A stretch of DNA of 64,000 nt from Methylovulum miyakonense HT12 (GTDB taxonomy: Bacteria > Pseudomonadota > Gammaproteobacteria > Methylococcales > Methylomonadaceae), in NCBI RefSeq assembly GCF_000384075.1, contig NZ_KB913025.1, forward strand, positions 2,639,779 to 2,703,778, given 5' to 3'. Below the pieces are notes generated by a model that saw only the letters and a list, made by a program, of their open reading frames with translations, did no database searches and was not told the DNA's origin. The position numbers were made by a program, and so were the translations under genes. This document shows positions 8,480 through 16,442 of this stretch, in pieces (position 1 is the stretch's first letter; every line of letters begins with the position of its first letter).

Positions 8480-9205
8480 CTAAATAACTTCGCTACGACA
8501 AGCGCCTTGGTTCCAGCACAAGACATCGCCCGCTTGCTTATGCCAGGCGGCAAGCACAAAACGTTGTGCGGTTTTGCCGTCGAGCTCAAAATTGTGGATG
8601 GCCGGACGGTGGGTGTGGCCGTGTATCAGGCGAAAACAGCCGTGTCCGCGCATGGCATTGATGACGGTGCCTTGGTTGACATCCATGATCTCCTGGCTTT
8701 TATTGCGTTTATGGAAAAAGCTCCGCAGGCGGTACCAGCGTGCGGCCAGTAAGCGGATCAGCAATGGCTTGGACAGGACATTGTTTTGCCATTCAGGGGT
8801 GCGGGATTTATTGCGGAACGCCTGATAAGGCAAATCATCCGTGCAAAGCAAATCACCGTGCGTCAATAGGGTCGGTGTGCCGAACAAATCAACCACCGCG
8901 TAATCATCCAAGAGGGTCACGCCTGTTTCTTGGCAAAAACGTTTGCCCAGCAAAAAATCACGGTTGCCGGGTTGCAAGTAGACTTGCGTGCCTGTATTGG
9001 CCAACTGTTTGAGCTGTTGGCGGATCACGCGGTTTGGTGGGGTGTAATCATCGTCGCCTATCCACGCGTCGAACAAATCCCCTAAAATGTAGAGGGCGGA
9101 AGCTTGGGGCGCGCGGTTTCTGAGAAAATCCAAAAAACGGCGGGTAATTTCGGGTTTGTCTAGCGAAAGGTGCAGATCGGAGATGAACAGGATGTCTTTG
9201 GGCAT
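8480..9205 (-). CDS. lpxH: UDP-2,3-diacylglucosamine diphosphatase LpxH
   Basis: 241 residues, the normal family length. Calcineurin-like metallophosphoesterase motifs are in order: FISDLHLS, GDLFDAWIGDD, GNRDFLLG, THGDLLCTDD, and near the end IHGHTHRPAIH. The enzyme hydrolyses UDP-2,3-diacylglucosamine to lipid X in lipid A synthesis, at the inner face of the cytoplasmic membrane. The upstream same-strand gene is a cyclophilin and cysS diverges from it, the same cysS/ppiB-lpxH neighbourhood found in Escherichia coli. The ATG start fits the family N-terminus (MPKDILFISDLH). Confidence 0.94.
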   Translation of the reverse strand: MPKDILFISDLHLSLDKPEITRRFLDFLRNRAPQASALYILGDLFDAWIGDDDYTPPNRVIRQQLKQLANTGTQVYLQPGNRDFLLGKRFCQETGVTLLDDYAVVDLFGTPTLLTHGDLLCTDDLPYQAFRNKSRTPEWQNNVLSKPLLIRLLAARWYRLRSFFHKRNKSQEIMDVNQGTVINAMRGHGCFRLIHGHTHRPAIHNFELDGKTAQRFVLAAWHKQAGDVLCWNQGACRSEVI

Positions 9206-9298
9206 GGGTGAGTTCCTGTTGATAGTGGCTTTTATGAAGCAGGGGAGTACAGAAACAGGTTTTTGTACTCCCCAAAAAATAGCTACAACACGTTTTTA

Positions 9299-9877
9299 TT
9301 ACTCAACCACTTCCGCCTTTTCGACGACAATATCCGTTTTGGGGACATCCTGATGGCCGCCACGGTTACCTGTTGGCGCTTTTGCCATGGCGTCAACCAC
9401 GTCCATGCCTTCAATCACTTCGCCGAAAACCGCATAGCCCCAACCGCTAGGTGTCGGGCTGGTGTGGTTCAAAAAAGTATTGTCTTTCAGGTTGATGAAG
9501 AATTGTCCGGTGGCGGAATCGGGGACATTGGTGCGCGCCATCGCAATCGTGCCGCGTTTGTTCGCCAAGCCGTTGTTGGCTTCATTTTTGATCGGTGCGT
9601 GCACGGCTTTTTGCGTGAAAGACGTATCAAAACCGCCGCCTTGCGCCATGAAATCAGGGATCACCCGATGGAAAATCGTGCCGTCGTAAAAGCCTTCTTT
9701 AACATACGTCAAAAAATTGGCGGCTGAAATGGGGGCTTTTTCTGGGTTAAGCTGAATGGTGATGACACCTAATGATGTCGTCAGTTTAACTTTTGAAGGT
9801 TCTGACATGGTATTTTCCTTTGCGAAAGAGAGGGTTGTTGTTAATGAAAACAGTAGGGCAAGCATCAGTGGACGCAT
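9299..9877 (-). CDS. ppiB: Cyclophilin-type peptidyl-prolyl isomerase (PpiB family) with two possible starts
   Basis: 192 residues from the outer ATG, which adds a signal peptide ([19 protein letters not shown]). The cyclophilin core starts at an internal Met ([12 protein letters not shown], start base 9808), giving a 169-residue cytoplasmic-type form. Core motifs are [32 protein letters not shown] and [15 protein letters not shown]. These include the Arg of FHRVI and the QFFI segment of the active site. Both ATGs have good RBS spacing (AAGGA six bases before the outer, AAGGAAAA about seven bases before the inner), so periplasmic and cytoplasmic isoforms may both be made. It catalyses proline cis-trans isomerisation during folding. 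lpxH follows 93 bases downstream. Confidence 0.92.
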   Translation of the reverse strand: MRPLMLALLFSLTTTLSFAKENTMSEPSKVKLTTSLGVITIQLNPEKAPISAANFLTYVKEGFYDGTIFHRVIPDFMAQGGGFDTSFTQKAVHAPIKNEANNGLANKRGTIAMARTNVPDSATGQFFINLKDNTFLNHTSPTPSGWGYAVFGEVIEGMDVVDAMAKAPTGNRGGHQDVPKTDIVVEKAEVVE

Positions 9878-9967
9878 TATTTTTCCTTGAATTAGTGGAA
9901 ACGCATAAGTTTATGTGTTTTTATCTTGAAAGAGAAGTGCACGCTTGGTAGATTGTACAGATTTGTT

Positions 9968-10044
9968 GGTATTACAATCCCATAAGTTTTTGCACAGTAT
10001 CCTTCTCATTGTGCTGTTGGAAAAACTTATGGGATTGTAATACC
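9968..10044. repeat. Long perfect inverted repeat 1 (24-bp arms) between ppiB and cysS
   Basis: Arms 9968-9991 and 10021-10044 are perfect reverse complements over 24 bases, each containing the word CCATAAGTTTTT or its complement. The 29-base loop holds a further small stem (GCACA 9992-9996 with TGTGC 10010-10014). No T-run suits a terminator, and the flanking genes diverge, so termination is not the obvious purpose. Confidence 0.93.
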
Positions 10045-10055
10045 CCTTCAATAAG

Positions 10056-10140
10056 GTATTAATTGCTTCATAAGTGCTTGCCGAAAAAATTAGCGGACAC
10101 GGGCCATTTCCAGTGCAAGCACTTATGAAACAATTAATAC
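10056..10140. repeat. Long inverted repeat 2 (25-bp arms) immediately before cysS
   Basis: Arms 10056-10080 and 10116-10140 pair over 24 of 25 bases, with one C/A mismatch. The loop is 35 bases. It shares the core CATAAGT with inverted repeat 1 and with a small palindrome at 9904-9915 (CATAAGTTTATG). It ends 20 bases before the cysS ATG and would form a strong hairpin in the cysS leader if transcribed. Confidence 0.92.
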
Positions 10141-10160
10141 ACAACTTCGCCTGACTCGGT

Positions 10161-11534
10161 ATGCTGAAAATTTATAACACCCTGACCCGTAAAAAAGAAC
10201 CGTTCCAACCGCGCGTGGCAGGTAAAGCCGGCATGTATGTCTGCGGCATGACGGTTTATGATTATTGCCATATCGGCCACGCCCGTGTCATGGTGGTGTT
10301 TGACACCGTCGCGCGTTACTTGCGCCATGCCGGTTATCAGTTGACGTATGTGCGCAACATCACCGATATAGACGATAAAATCATCCAACGCGCCCATGAT
10401 AACGGCGAAGAGTTTACGGCCTTAACCGAACGCTTCATAGCCGCGATGCACGAAGACGAACGCGCCTTGTCGGTGTTGCCGCCGGACATCGAACCGAAAG
10501 CCACGCAATCCATCCCTGACATTATTGCCATGATCGAAGCTCTGATCGGCAATGGCTTGGCGTATGTGGGCGGTAACGGCGATGTGTTTTATTCTGTGGG
10601 CAAGTTTGAAAACTACGGGCAATTATCTGGTAAAAACTTGGATGACTTGCAAGCGGGGGAACGGGTTGATATTGACCATGCGAAACATGACCCGCTGGAT
10701 TTTGTGCTGTGGAAAATGGCGAAACCAGACGAACCTGCGTGGCAATCGCCTTGGGGTTTAGGCCGCCCCGGTTGGCATATCGAGTGTTCGGCAATGTCCA
10801 CTTGCTGCCTGGGCAACCACTTCGACATCCATGGCGGCGGCATGGATTTGCAGTTCCCGCACCACGAAAACGAAATCGCCCAATCCGAAGGGGCGACGGG
10901 CGAAAAGTTTGTCAATGTCTGGATGCACAACGGTTTTGTCCGCGTCAATGAAGAAAAAATGTCCAAGTCCCTAGGGAATTTCTTCACCGTGCGCGAAGTG
11001 CTGAAAGCCTACAGGCCAGAGATTATCCGGTTTTTCATCTTATTAAGCCATTACCGCAGCCCGCTGAATTATTCCGATGAACAATTGGATGAAGCAGGGG
11101 TTGCTTTGACACGGTTATACACCGCTTTGCGTGGCTTGGCAGCGGGCGGTGCGGCAATTAGCGCAGAATTCGTTAGCCGTTTTGAACAGGCGATGGACGA
11201 TGATTTCAACACGCCTGTGGCATTGTCGGTATTGTTTGACTTGGCGCGGGAGCTGAATATCGCCAAACAAGCCGCCGAACTGGAGAAATGTTCGGAATAT
11301 GCGGCGACGCTTAGGTTCTTAGGCGGTTTGCTAGGCATATTGCAAAACGATTCGGATAATTTCTTGCAAGGCGATGCCGATGAGTCCATCGGGCAACAAA
11401 TCCAAGCCCGCATTGATGCCAAAAAGGCCAAGGACTGGGCTTTGGCTGACCAAATCCGTGACGACCTAAAAGGGCAGGGCATTATCCTGGAAGACTCGCC
11501 AAATGGCACAACCACTTGGCGGCGTGAAGCCTAG
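10161..11534 (+). CDS. cysS: Cysteinyl-tRNA synthetase
   Basis: 457 residues, normal length for the class I monomeric enzyme. The HIGH-like motif lies in [11 protein letters not shown] and the KMSKS motif in [12 protein letters not shown]. Zinc ligands are the Cys of YVCGMTVYD, the Cys of HIECSAMS and the His of FPHHENE. It charges tRNA-Cys in the cytoplasm. The ATG lies 20 bases downstream of a large inverted repeat. fchA follows after 56 bases, possibly in the same transcript. Confidence 0.97.
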   Translation: MLKIYNTLTRKKEPFQPRVAGKAGMYVCGMTVYDYCHIGHARVMVVFDTVARYLRHAGYQLTYVRNITDIDDKIIQRAHDNGEEFTALTERFIAAMHEDERALSVLPPDIEPKATQSIPDIIAMIEALIGNGLAYVGGNGDVFYSVGKFENYGQLSGKNLDDLQAGERVDIDHAKHDPLDFVLWKMAKPDEPAWQSPWGLGRPGWHIECSAMSTCCLGNHFDIHGGGMDLQFPHHENEIAQSEGATGEKFVNVWMHNGFVRVNEEKMSKSLGNFFTVREVLKAYRPEIIRFFILLSHYRSPLNYSDEQLDEAGVALTRLYTALRGLAAGGAAISAEFVSRFEQAMDDDFNTPVALSVLFDLARELNIAKQAAELEKCSEYAATLRFLGGLLGILQNDSDNFLQGDADESIGQQIQARIDAKKAKDWALADQIRDDLKGQGIILEDSPNGTTTWRREA

Positions 11535-11590
11535 CGCGTTTAGTTTGCAAACTGGCAATCAACCACTTTACTTATCGAAGCAGACATACC

Positions 11591-12220
11591 ATGAGTGACA
11601 TAAAAGATAAATCAATCCAGGTGTTCCTTGACGAATTGGCCAGCAAATCAGCAACGCCTGGGGGCGGTAGCGTATCGGCACTGATGGGCGCGCAAGGTGC
11701 GGCTTTAATTAGCATGGTTTGCAACCTAACGATAGGCAAGCCCCAATATGCCGAAGTTGAAGATCAAATGCATGCGCTGCTGGATAAAGCGGAAGCGTTA
11801 CGTACGGAACTCACGTCACTGGTTAAGGCCGATGTCGATGTTTTTAACCGTCTGATGGCGACTTATCATCTACCTAAAGGGTCTGATGCCGAAAAAACCA
11901 CACGGAGTGTGGCGATCCAGGCCGTCTTAAAAGATGCCACGGAAGTTCCGCTAGCTTGTGCCCGTGCTTGCAGGGAAGTCATGGAGTTGAGCCAAATGGC
12001 CGTTGATAAGGGTAATCTTGGTGTTGTCAGTGATGCCGGGGCGGCAGTATTGGCCGCCTATAGCGGATTAAAAAGTGCGGCCTTGAATGTTTACATCAAT
12101 ACGGGTTGTTTGAAGGATTTGGATTATGCCAGTGCCAAGGTGGCTGAACTGGAAACTATCATAAAGGGTGCTGACGTAAATGTTGAAGCCATTTTTCAAC
12201 AAGTTAAAGCCAAGTTATGA
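11591..12220 (+). CDS. fchA: Methenyltetrahydrofolate cyclohydrolase (FchA / cyclodeaminase family)
   Basis: 209 residues matching the cyclodeaminase/cyclohydrolase family, with the N-terminal signature LASKSATPGGGSVSALMGA and a helical remainder (SLVKADVDVFNRLMATYHLP, then GNLGVVSDAGAAVLAAYSGL). In methylotrophs the stand-alone domain (Fch) hydrolyses 5,10-methenyl-H4F to 10-formyl-H4F in C1 assimilation. In other bacteria the fold acts as formiminotetrahydrofolate cyclodeaminase in histidine degradation, but no hut genes are near. The C1 role is inferred from family plus XoxF. ATG at 11591 follows a weak upstream purine stretch. Confidence 0.82.
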   Translation: MSDIKDKSIQVFLDELASKSATPGGGSVSALMGAQGAALISMVCNLTIGKPQYAEVEDQMHALLDKAEALRTELTSLVKADVDVFNRLMATYHLPKGSDAEKTTRSVAIQAVLKDATEVPLACARACREVMELSQMAVDKGNLGVVSDAGAAVLAAYSGLKSAALNVYINTGCLKDLDYASAKVAELETIIKGADVNVEAIFQQVKAKL

Positions 12221-12278
12221 TATTTCAGGCAATGATGCCCGTTAAACTTAAAGGCATCGCAGCTATCTGCCAATGCTT

Positions 12279-12424
12279 GGCGCGTGTTTTGAAAGATCCT
12301 CTCCTCTAGTTCTTATTGTTCCTGGAAGAGAAGCCTTATTTTCTTTTCCAAATAAGAGAAATGCCACAAATAAAGATTAACCTGAGCAAATCGCGAGGCA
12401 TTTCTGACTGTTAAAACACGCGCC
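12279..12424. ncRNA. Structured non-coding element between fchA and the tRNA cluster
   Basis: A perfect 12-bp inverted repeat, GGCGCGTGTTTT (12279-12290) with AAAACACGCGCC (12413-12424), encloses two further perfect stems: CTTATTT/AAATAAG (12335-12341, 12350-12356) and GAAATGCC/GGCATTTC (12358-12365, 12397-12404). The nested layout resembles a folded RNA or a small MITE-like element with terminal inverted repeats. No coding frame runs through it. It may also be the fchA 3' UTR. Confidence 0.5.
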
Positions 12425-12504
12425 TAATAACAGGGATATAGGCTTAGGGAAGTTAAATTGAAATCGGGTAAATTACAAATTATGATTAATTTATGAAAAA
12501 TAGA

Positions 12505-12533
12505 TTGACGGCAACAGGGTTTATGATTATCAT
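12505..12533 (+). promoter_or_regulatory. Sigma-70-type promoter of the tRNA cluster
   Basis: TTGACG (12505-12510), a 17-base spacer and TATCAT (12528-12533) match -35/-10 elements. They lie about 54 bases before the first tRNA, with an AT-rich upstream region. Confidence 0.7.
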
Positions 12534-12586
12534 ATGCAGCTCTTCAAGGGTGGTTATAAAGTTTACAAGCCATTAAAGAAGATTGT

Positions 12587-12663
12587 CGGGGTGTAGCGCA
12601 GTCTGGTAGCGCGTCTGCTTTGGGAGCAGAATGTCGGGGGTTCGAGTCCCTCCACCCCGACCA
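12587..12663 (+). tRNA. tRNA-Pro (anticodon TGG)
   Basis: 77 bases including encoded CCA. The acceptor arms CGGGGTG and CACCCCG pair. The anticodon stem TCTGC/GCAGA holds loop TTTGGGA with TGG at 12621-12623. The TTCGAGTC T-loop is present. First of three clustered tRNAs. Confidence 0.96.
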
Positions 12664-12668
12664 TTTTT

Positions 12669-12745
12669 GCGCTTGTAGCTCAACCGGATAGAGCACCAGC
12701 CTTCTAAGCTGGGGGTCGCAGGTTCGAGTCCTGCCAAGCGCGCCA
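12669..12745 (+). tRNA. tRNA-Arg (anticodon TCT)
   Basis: 77 bases with encoded CCA. Acceptor arms GCGCTTG and CAAGCGC pair. The anticodon stem CCAGC/GCTGG has loop CTTCTAA with TCT at 12703-12705. The T-loop GTTCGAGTC is present. It lies five bases after tRNA-Pro. Confidence 0.96.
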
Positions 12746-12778
12746 TTTCTTGTATCCCCATAGTTTCCCAACATTTAT

Positions 12779-12855
12779 GGTGAGCGTAGCTCAGTTGGTA
12801 GAGTGCAGGATTGTGATTCCTGTTGTCGCGGGTTCGAGCCCCGTCGTTCACCCCA
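12779..12855 (+). tRNA. tRNA-His (anticodon GTG)
   Basis: Acceptor arms GTGAGCG and CGTTCAC pair. An extra G (12779) opposite discriminator C (12852) is the tRNA-His identity element, and CCA is encoded. The anticodon stem CAGGA/TCCTG has loop TTGTGAT with GTG at 12813-12815. Last tRNA of the cluster; its 3' end faces an integrase remnant. Confidence 0.96.
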
Positions 12856-12913
12856 ATATTATCAATCAGTTAACATGCTAACTAGCATTGCTTAACGCCT
12901 TCTGTATACAATC

Positions 12914-13108
12914 CTAGATATACCCGCTTTGGGTCGATTTTACCTTTGCCGGTTTAACATCGTATGTCTTCATCATGGATACCGTCCGGTGACCTGATGC
13001 TTCCATTTTATCGCCAACCGTATCGCTTATCCCTTTGCGTTTTAAATCGTGGAACGCGAATCCATGACAGTCTATTGCCTGTGCTTCCGAGCCTGAACGG
13101 GGTTGCAA
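12914..13108 (-). pseudogene. Tyrosine-recombinase (integrase) C-terminal remnant
   Basis: About 64 codons remain, resembling the catalytic C-terminus of phage-type tyrosine recombinases. FHDLKRKGISD corresponds to the His-x-x-Arg box, with Lys in place of Arg; ASGHRT is the second His box; MMKTYDVKPAKV contains the nucleophilic Tyr. The N-terminal arm-binding and core domains and the first catalytic Arg are absent, so it is not functional. It ends 58 bases from the 3' end of tRNA-His and is oriented towards it, the usual position of an integrase at a tRNA attachment site. It is most likely the scar of a lost prophage or island. Confidence 0.65.
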
Positions 13109-13232
13109 CCCGTTCCGTAATGTTGTCAGTGCCTATAACGATTTTAGGGGGCGGTCAAAATTGTGTTTTGGAGTACAAACCTAGGTTTGCACTCCGTCCA
13201 GCCCAATTAATCCAAGGATTTGACCCGCTATC
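13109..13232. repeat. Palindromes downstream of the cyclase gene
   Basis: An imperfect palindrome at about 13171-13196, with arms GGAGTACAAACC and GGTTTGCACTCC, would form a hairpin past the cyclase stop codon. No T-run follows on the minus strand, so intrinsic termination is unclear. A second palindromic patch lies near 13097-13114. Confidence 0.5.
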
Positions 13233-15482
13233 CTATTTAGCATCCAGGGTAACCACCCCATCCCAATAGGATGGCGGATTTTCTTGGTAAGCCAATGCCT
13301 TATCCAAATAAAACCGGGTCGGGCCATCGTGCCCATATTGATCAAGCACCGCTTGGAAGCAGGTTGACGCTTCTGGCCATTGGCTGTTTTGGAATAAGCT
13401 TAACCCCAAAGCAAATTGTTTATACATGGGGGACTTGGCGGCAATGGCCGGCGTTGCTTTGCCGACAATCTCAACCAATTCCATGGGCTCTTCCCGTCCA
13501 ACCAAGCGGAAATTACCCACTGGCCGGCACGTTAAACTTGTAAGGTTGGCGGCAACAGTGGCGGAAGCTAAAATCCGCGTCCCCAAATATTTGTTTACGC
13601 CTTGGATGCGTGAGGCGGTGTTTACGGTGTCGCCAATGACGCTGTAATGGCTACCTTTACCCGCATCCAACCTGCCTAGTGTCATATCCCCTTCGTTTAG
13701 GCCGATCCGGGTTGGCAGGCTGCCAAGGTTAGAACCTTGGTTAAACAAGTCTATCGCCAATTGCATCTCTAAGGCCGTCAAGCAAGCGGCAAGCCGTTGC
13801 TCGGCAACGGGAGAATCAAACCAAACCGCCATCATCGCATCACCGGCCACATCAGTGATGATGCCTTTATACGCATTGACTGGCTGCCCCAGCACCTGAA
13901 AATAAGCGTTCATCAATTCCCACATTTGGTGGGGCGTGTATTGCGAGGAAATGGTTGTATAACCAGCAATGTCGGTGGCCAGGCAGATGCCGCAAACATC
14001 CCGTCGGGTGGTGGCCGTTTGTGCCGTGCCTTGGTCAGGATACCATTCCCCTGGCGATGTTGAGACCAAGGGTATCCACTGTGGGAAAACCCGGCGGACG
14101 AAGGTAAGTATCCGTTTTCTTTCATTGATCAAATCACGGCGCGAGCCGATTAAAGAAATCAGCCACGATAACGGTAATTGGACCAGTAGCGGTACGGCAA
14201 TAGGTAGCCACATGCCATGGCGGTTAAAAACCCACACGGCCAAACCAGCGTATAGGCCGCTGATGGCCAAGCTCAGGAGTATCCCTACAAAGCCCGCGAA
14301 CTGGGCCAGCGACACGCCAAGCACTAAGCTGGCTATCAGCAGCAAAAGCGATGGGGGATAGGGTGAAGCGACAAAGCGGCCTTCCAGTAAATTGGCGAAT
14401 TGCGTCGCCAAAATTTCTACCCCTGCCATTTTGCCGCTGTGGGTGTCCGTGAAAGGTGTTGGGAAATAGTCTATTTTGCCGGGCGAGAATTTGCGGTTGG
14501 CTTTGCCTACAAACACCACCTTGCCTTTTAAATTCATCACTTTCCCGTCATAAACGTCACTGTACGATTCCATCCTGATGGTTTGTGGCGGGCCATAAAA
14601 ATCCAGGTGGCGGGTCTCCCCTTGGCAAATCACGGCATTGAGGCGGCTTGCCAAACTGGCTGGATCCGGTAAGGTTTTTGCCAAGTGGCCAGCGCATTGC
14701 CGTCGTTGTCCGGTTAACCACGCAGAAAAAGGGGAGGTGGCTTGGCTTATGCCTTGCAGCGCACCCGTACGTTGAAGGTAGTGTAGCCAAGCCACTACGG
14801 GCAAAGCCGGGGTTTCTGCCAGCGGGTCAAGAAATGTCCAGGCTTCGCGGATGGTTTCATTTTCAGCATCACTGGGCAGGGAAAACGGGGCGTGGTCTAA
14901 GGCGGCTTTAGCTAGGATGGGTGAGGGGGGAACCTTGCGCATGGCGATGAGCTGTTCAGAAAGCGGGATGTCTTGTCCTGCTTCCTTTTGGACGAAAGGC
15001 TTTTGGTTAGTTTCCGAACATTCATCACGCCCGTAAAAATCCTCAACCCCGTGCCGTAGTTTTTGTACACATTCGGTGAGCAACACGTTACCGGCTGAAC
15101 GCATCGCCGCCGCAAATGCCGGGTCTTGGTCCGCATGGGGAGTGATAAATTGCAGGTCAAAAACAATGAGCGCCACGCCCTGGGTTTGCAATTTTTGTAT
15201 CAATTGGGCGTGAAAACCACGCCAGTTGGTCAAATCCCGCCCCGCCCCTAAACGATTTTCCGAAGCTTCATCCATTGCCACGACGACAACTTCGGGAGGC
15301 GGTTGGCGTGTGCCCCGGATGTGGAATAAGGTGTCCAAGCCTAGCGTGGTTTCCAGGCCAGTCAAATAATCAATGCCATTACCTAAGAATACAGTGATTG
15401 TGGCAATGGTGATGGCACGTAATAAATGGGGTTTAATGGTCAAAAGGTTAAAAATGTAGGAGGTGCTGGGCGAAGGGGGCAC
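13233..15482 (-). CDS. CHASE2-domain class III adenylate/guanylate cyclase
   Basis: 749 residues. One membrane segment near 20-38 is followed by a large extracytoplasmic CHASE2 sensor domain (FDLQFITPHADQDPAFAAAM, then GKVVFVGKANRKFSPGKID). Three closely spaced membrane segments at about 365-445 and a cytoplasmic cyclase domain (about 495-660) follow. Metal-binding Asp504 (TDIAGYT) and Asp548 (AGDAMMAVW) are present, as are the transition-state Asn and Arg in GDTVNTASRIQG. The position usually occupied by the adenine-selecting Lys, four residues before Asp548, is Asp544. A helical tail contains TPR-like sequence (ALGLSLFQNSQWPEASTCFQ). The start is GTG with no clear RBS, directly beside a REP-like palindrome. 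It is the last gene of a four-gene operon, probably signalling envelope state by cyclic nucleotide. Confidence 0.85.
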   Translation of the reverse strand: MPPSPSTSYIFNLLTIKPHLLRAITIATITVFLGNGIDYLTGLETTLGLDTLFHIRGTRQPPPEVVVVAMDEASENRLGAGRDLTNWRGFHAQLIQKLQTQGVALIVFDLQFITPHADQDPAFAAAMRSAGNVLLTECVQKLRHGVEDFYGRDECSETNQKPFVQKEAGQDIPLSEQLIAMRKVPPSPILAKAALDHAPFSLPSDAENETIREAWTFLDPLAETPALPVVAWLHYLQRTGALQGISQATSPFSAWLTGQRRQCAGHLAKTLPDPASLASRLNAVICQGETRHLDFYGPPQTIRMESYSDVYDGKVMNLKGKVVFVGKANRKFSPGKIDYFPTPFTDTHSGKMAGVEILATQFANLLEGRFVASPYPPSLLLLIASLVLGVSLAQFAGFVGILLSLAISGLYAGLAVWVFNRHGMWLPIAVPLLVQLPLSWLISLIGSRRDLINERKRILTFVRRVFPQWIPLVSTSPGEWYPDQGTAQTATTRRDVCGICLATDIAGYTTISSQYTPHQMWELMNAYFQVLGQPVNAYKGIITDVAGDAMMAVWFDSPVAEQRLAACLTALEMQLAIDLFNQGSNLGSLPTRIGLNEGDMTLGRLDAGKGSHYSVIGDTVNTASRIQGVNKYLGTRILASATVAANLTSLTCRPVGNFRLVGREEPMELVEIVGKATPAIAAKSPMYKQFALGLSLFQNSQWPEASTCFQAVLDQYGHDGPTRFYLDKALAYQENPPSYWDGVVTLDAK

Positions 15483-15542
15483 GCAGCATTTGCCGCTGGG
15501 ATTGATGGGCTTCCTGTCGTCAGCCCATCCTACATTTGCTGC
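15483..15542. repeat. REP-like palindromic element abutting the cyclase start
   Basis: Outer arms GCAGCA (15483-15488) and TGCTGC (15537-15542) enclose an inner stem GATGGGCT (15504-15511) with AGCCCATC (15522-15529). The inner unit resembles the short GGATGGGCT..AGCCCATC palindromes dispersed in many proteobacterial genomes. It sits exactly between the small-protein gene and the GTG of the cyclase, so it could tune downstream expression. Confidence 0.6.
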
Positions 15543-15591
15543 TTACCAACCCAATCGGGATCGTAACGGATCGGATTTTTGGCTTCTGATT

Positions 15592-16383
15592 TTAGATGCA
15601 AGCACCTACATATTTCATATTGAGGGTCTTGTCATATCTTTTGCACACCACGTTATTTTGGCTTCTAAGTGTGATGTTCACATAAATATGCCCTGGTATA
15701 TTGTTGATTTTAGAGTAATCACTAGATGCCAAAGCAAATAAAGCCATTTCAGACAAGGTGTTAAAGCCTAAAGAAAGGGCCTGCCCGATGTCAGTTTCGG
15801 AGATTTCGTAGATGTTGTTTTCATTGGTGTCAAAACCACAGCCATTGGGGAATATGCCATTAGGCAAAACTTTTTTGGCGGAATAGATGTTGATGGCAGC
15901 TAACTCTTGGCGCATGGTGGTGAGCGGGATGCCGCTGTTTATGTTGCAAGTCGTGCTGTTGTTAGGTTTAAAGACCTGAAAAGTTGGGGTTTTATCGGTG
16001 TTAGTCGTTAAAGCAAAACAATGGTCTACGCGCTGTACGGAATAGGTCGTGCCATCTTGGGGATGAATGGTTTTCAGGCGTTTTAGCAATAACCTAGCTG
16101 TTTTAGTGTCTGGATTTTCCACTTTGCCTTCGGCACAAACAGAAAAGCCACCTTGATTGCCATATCCGTAAACGGTCAATGTATCCACCACCTCATTAGC
16201 AAACGCACTGCCAATCACCTTACGTATTTTATCGTATGCACTCGCATCAAATCCCATGCCGCTGCCACCAATTGAAATTTCAATGGCGGTTTTATGTTCA
16301 GTTACGGGTAAATCTGCTGCAAGAAGGCTGGTGCTGATAGCGGCAGTTAACGCTAATAACCAAAATCGGACGAAAGTGTTCAT
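15592..16383 (-). CDS. Exported protein of unknown function with a C-terminal Cys/RYDKTLNMKYVGAC motif
   Basis: 263 residues. The signal peptide ends SLLAADLP. The body has no recognised domain; it has scattered cysteines (SVCAEG, DHCFAL, TTCNINS, GCGFDTNE). The last about 37 residues (NIPGHIYVNITLRSQNNVVC followed by KRYDKTLNMKYVGACI) are nearly the same as the end of the upstream small gene. The two end cysteines could form a disulfide. It lies between the FecR-barrel fusion and the CHASE2 cyclase, all on one strand, and may be a periplasmic ligand, accessory or pilin-like subunit. Function unknown. Confidence 0.7.
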   Translation of the reverse strand: MNTFVRFWLLALTAAISTSLLAADLPVTEHKTAIEISIGGSGMGFDASAYDKIRKVIGSAFANEVVDTLTVYGYGNQGGFSVCAEGKVENPDTKTARLLLKRLKTIHPQDGTTYSVQRVDHCFALTTNTDKTPTFQVFKPNNSTTCNINSGIPLTTMRQELAAINIYSAKKVLPNGIFPNGCGFDTNENNIYEISETDIGQALSLGFNTLSEMALFALASSDYSKINNIPGHIYVNITLRSQNNVVCKRYDKTLNMKYVGACI

Positions 16384-16442
16384 TTTTTATCTCCAGTAAA
16401 AGTGTGGCAATCAATGTGCTGAAAAATAGATTTTTAGGTTTT

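Noticed and set aside
12544-12851. Minus-strand frames across the tRNA cluster resembling a conserved hypothetical protein
   Set aside because: These are antisense translations of tRNA genes, a well-known annotation artefact.
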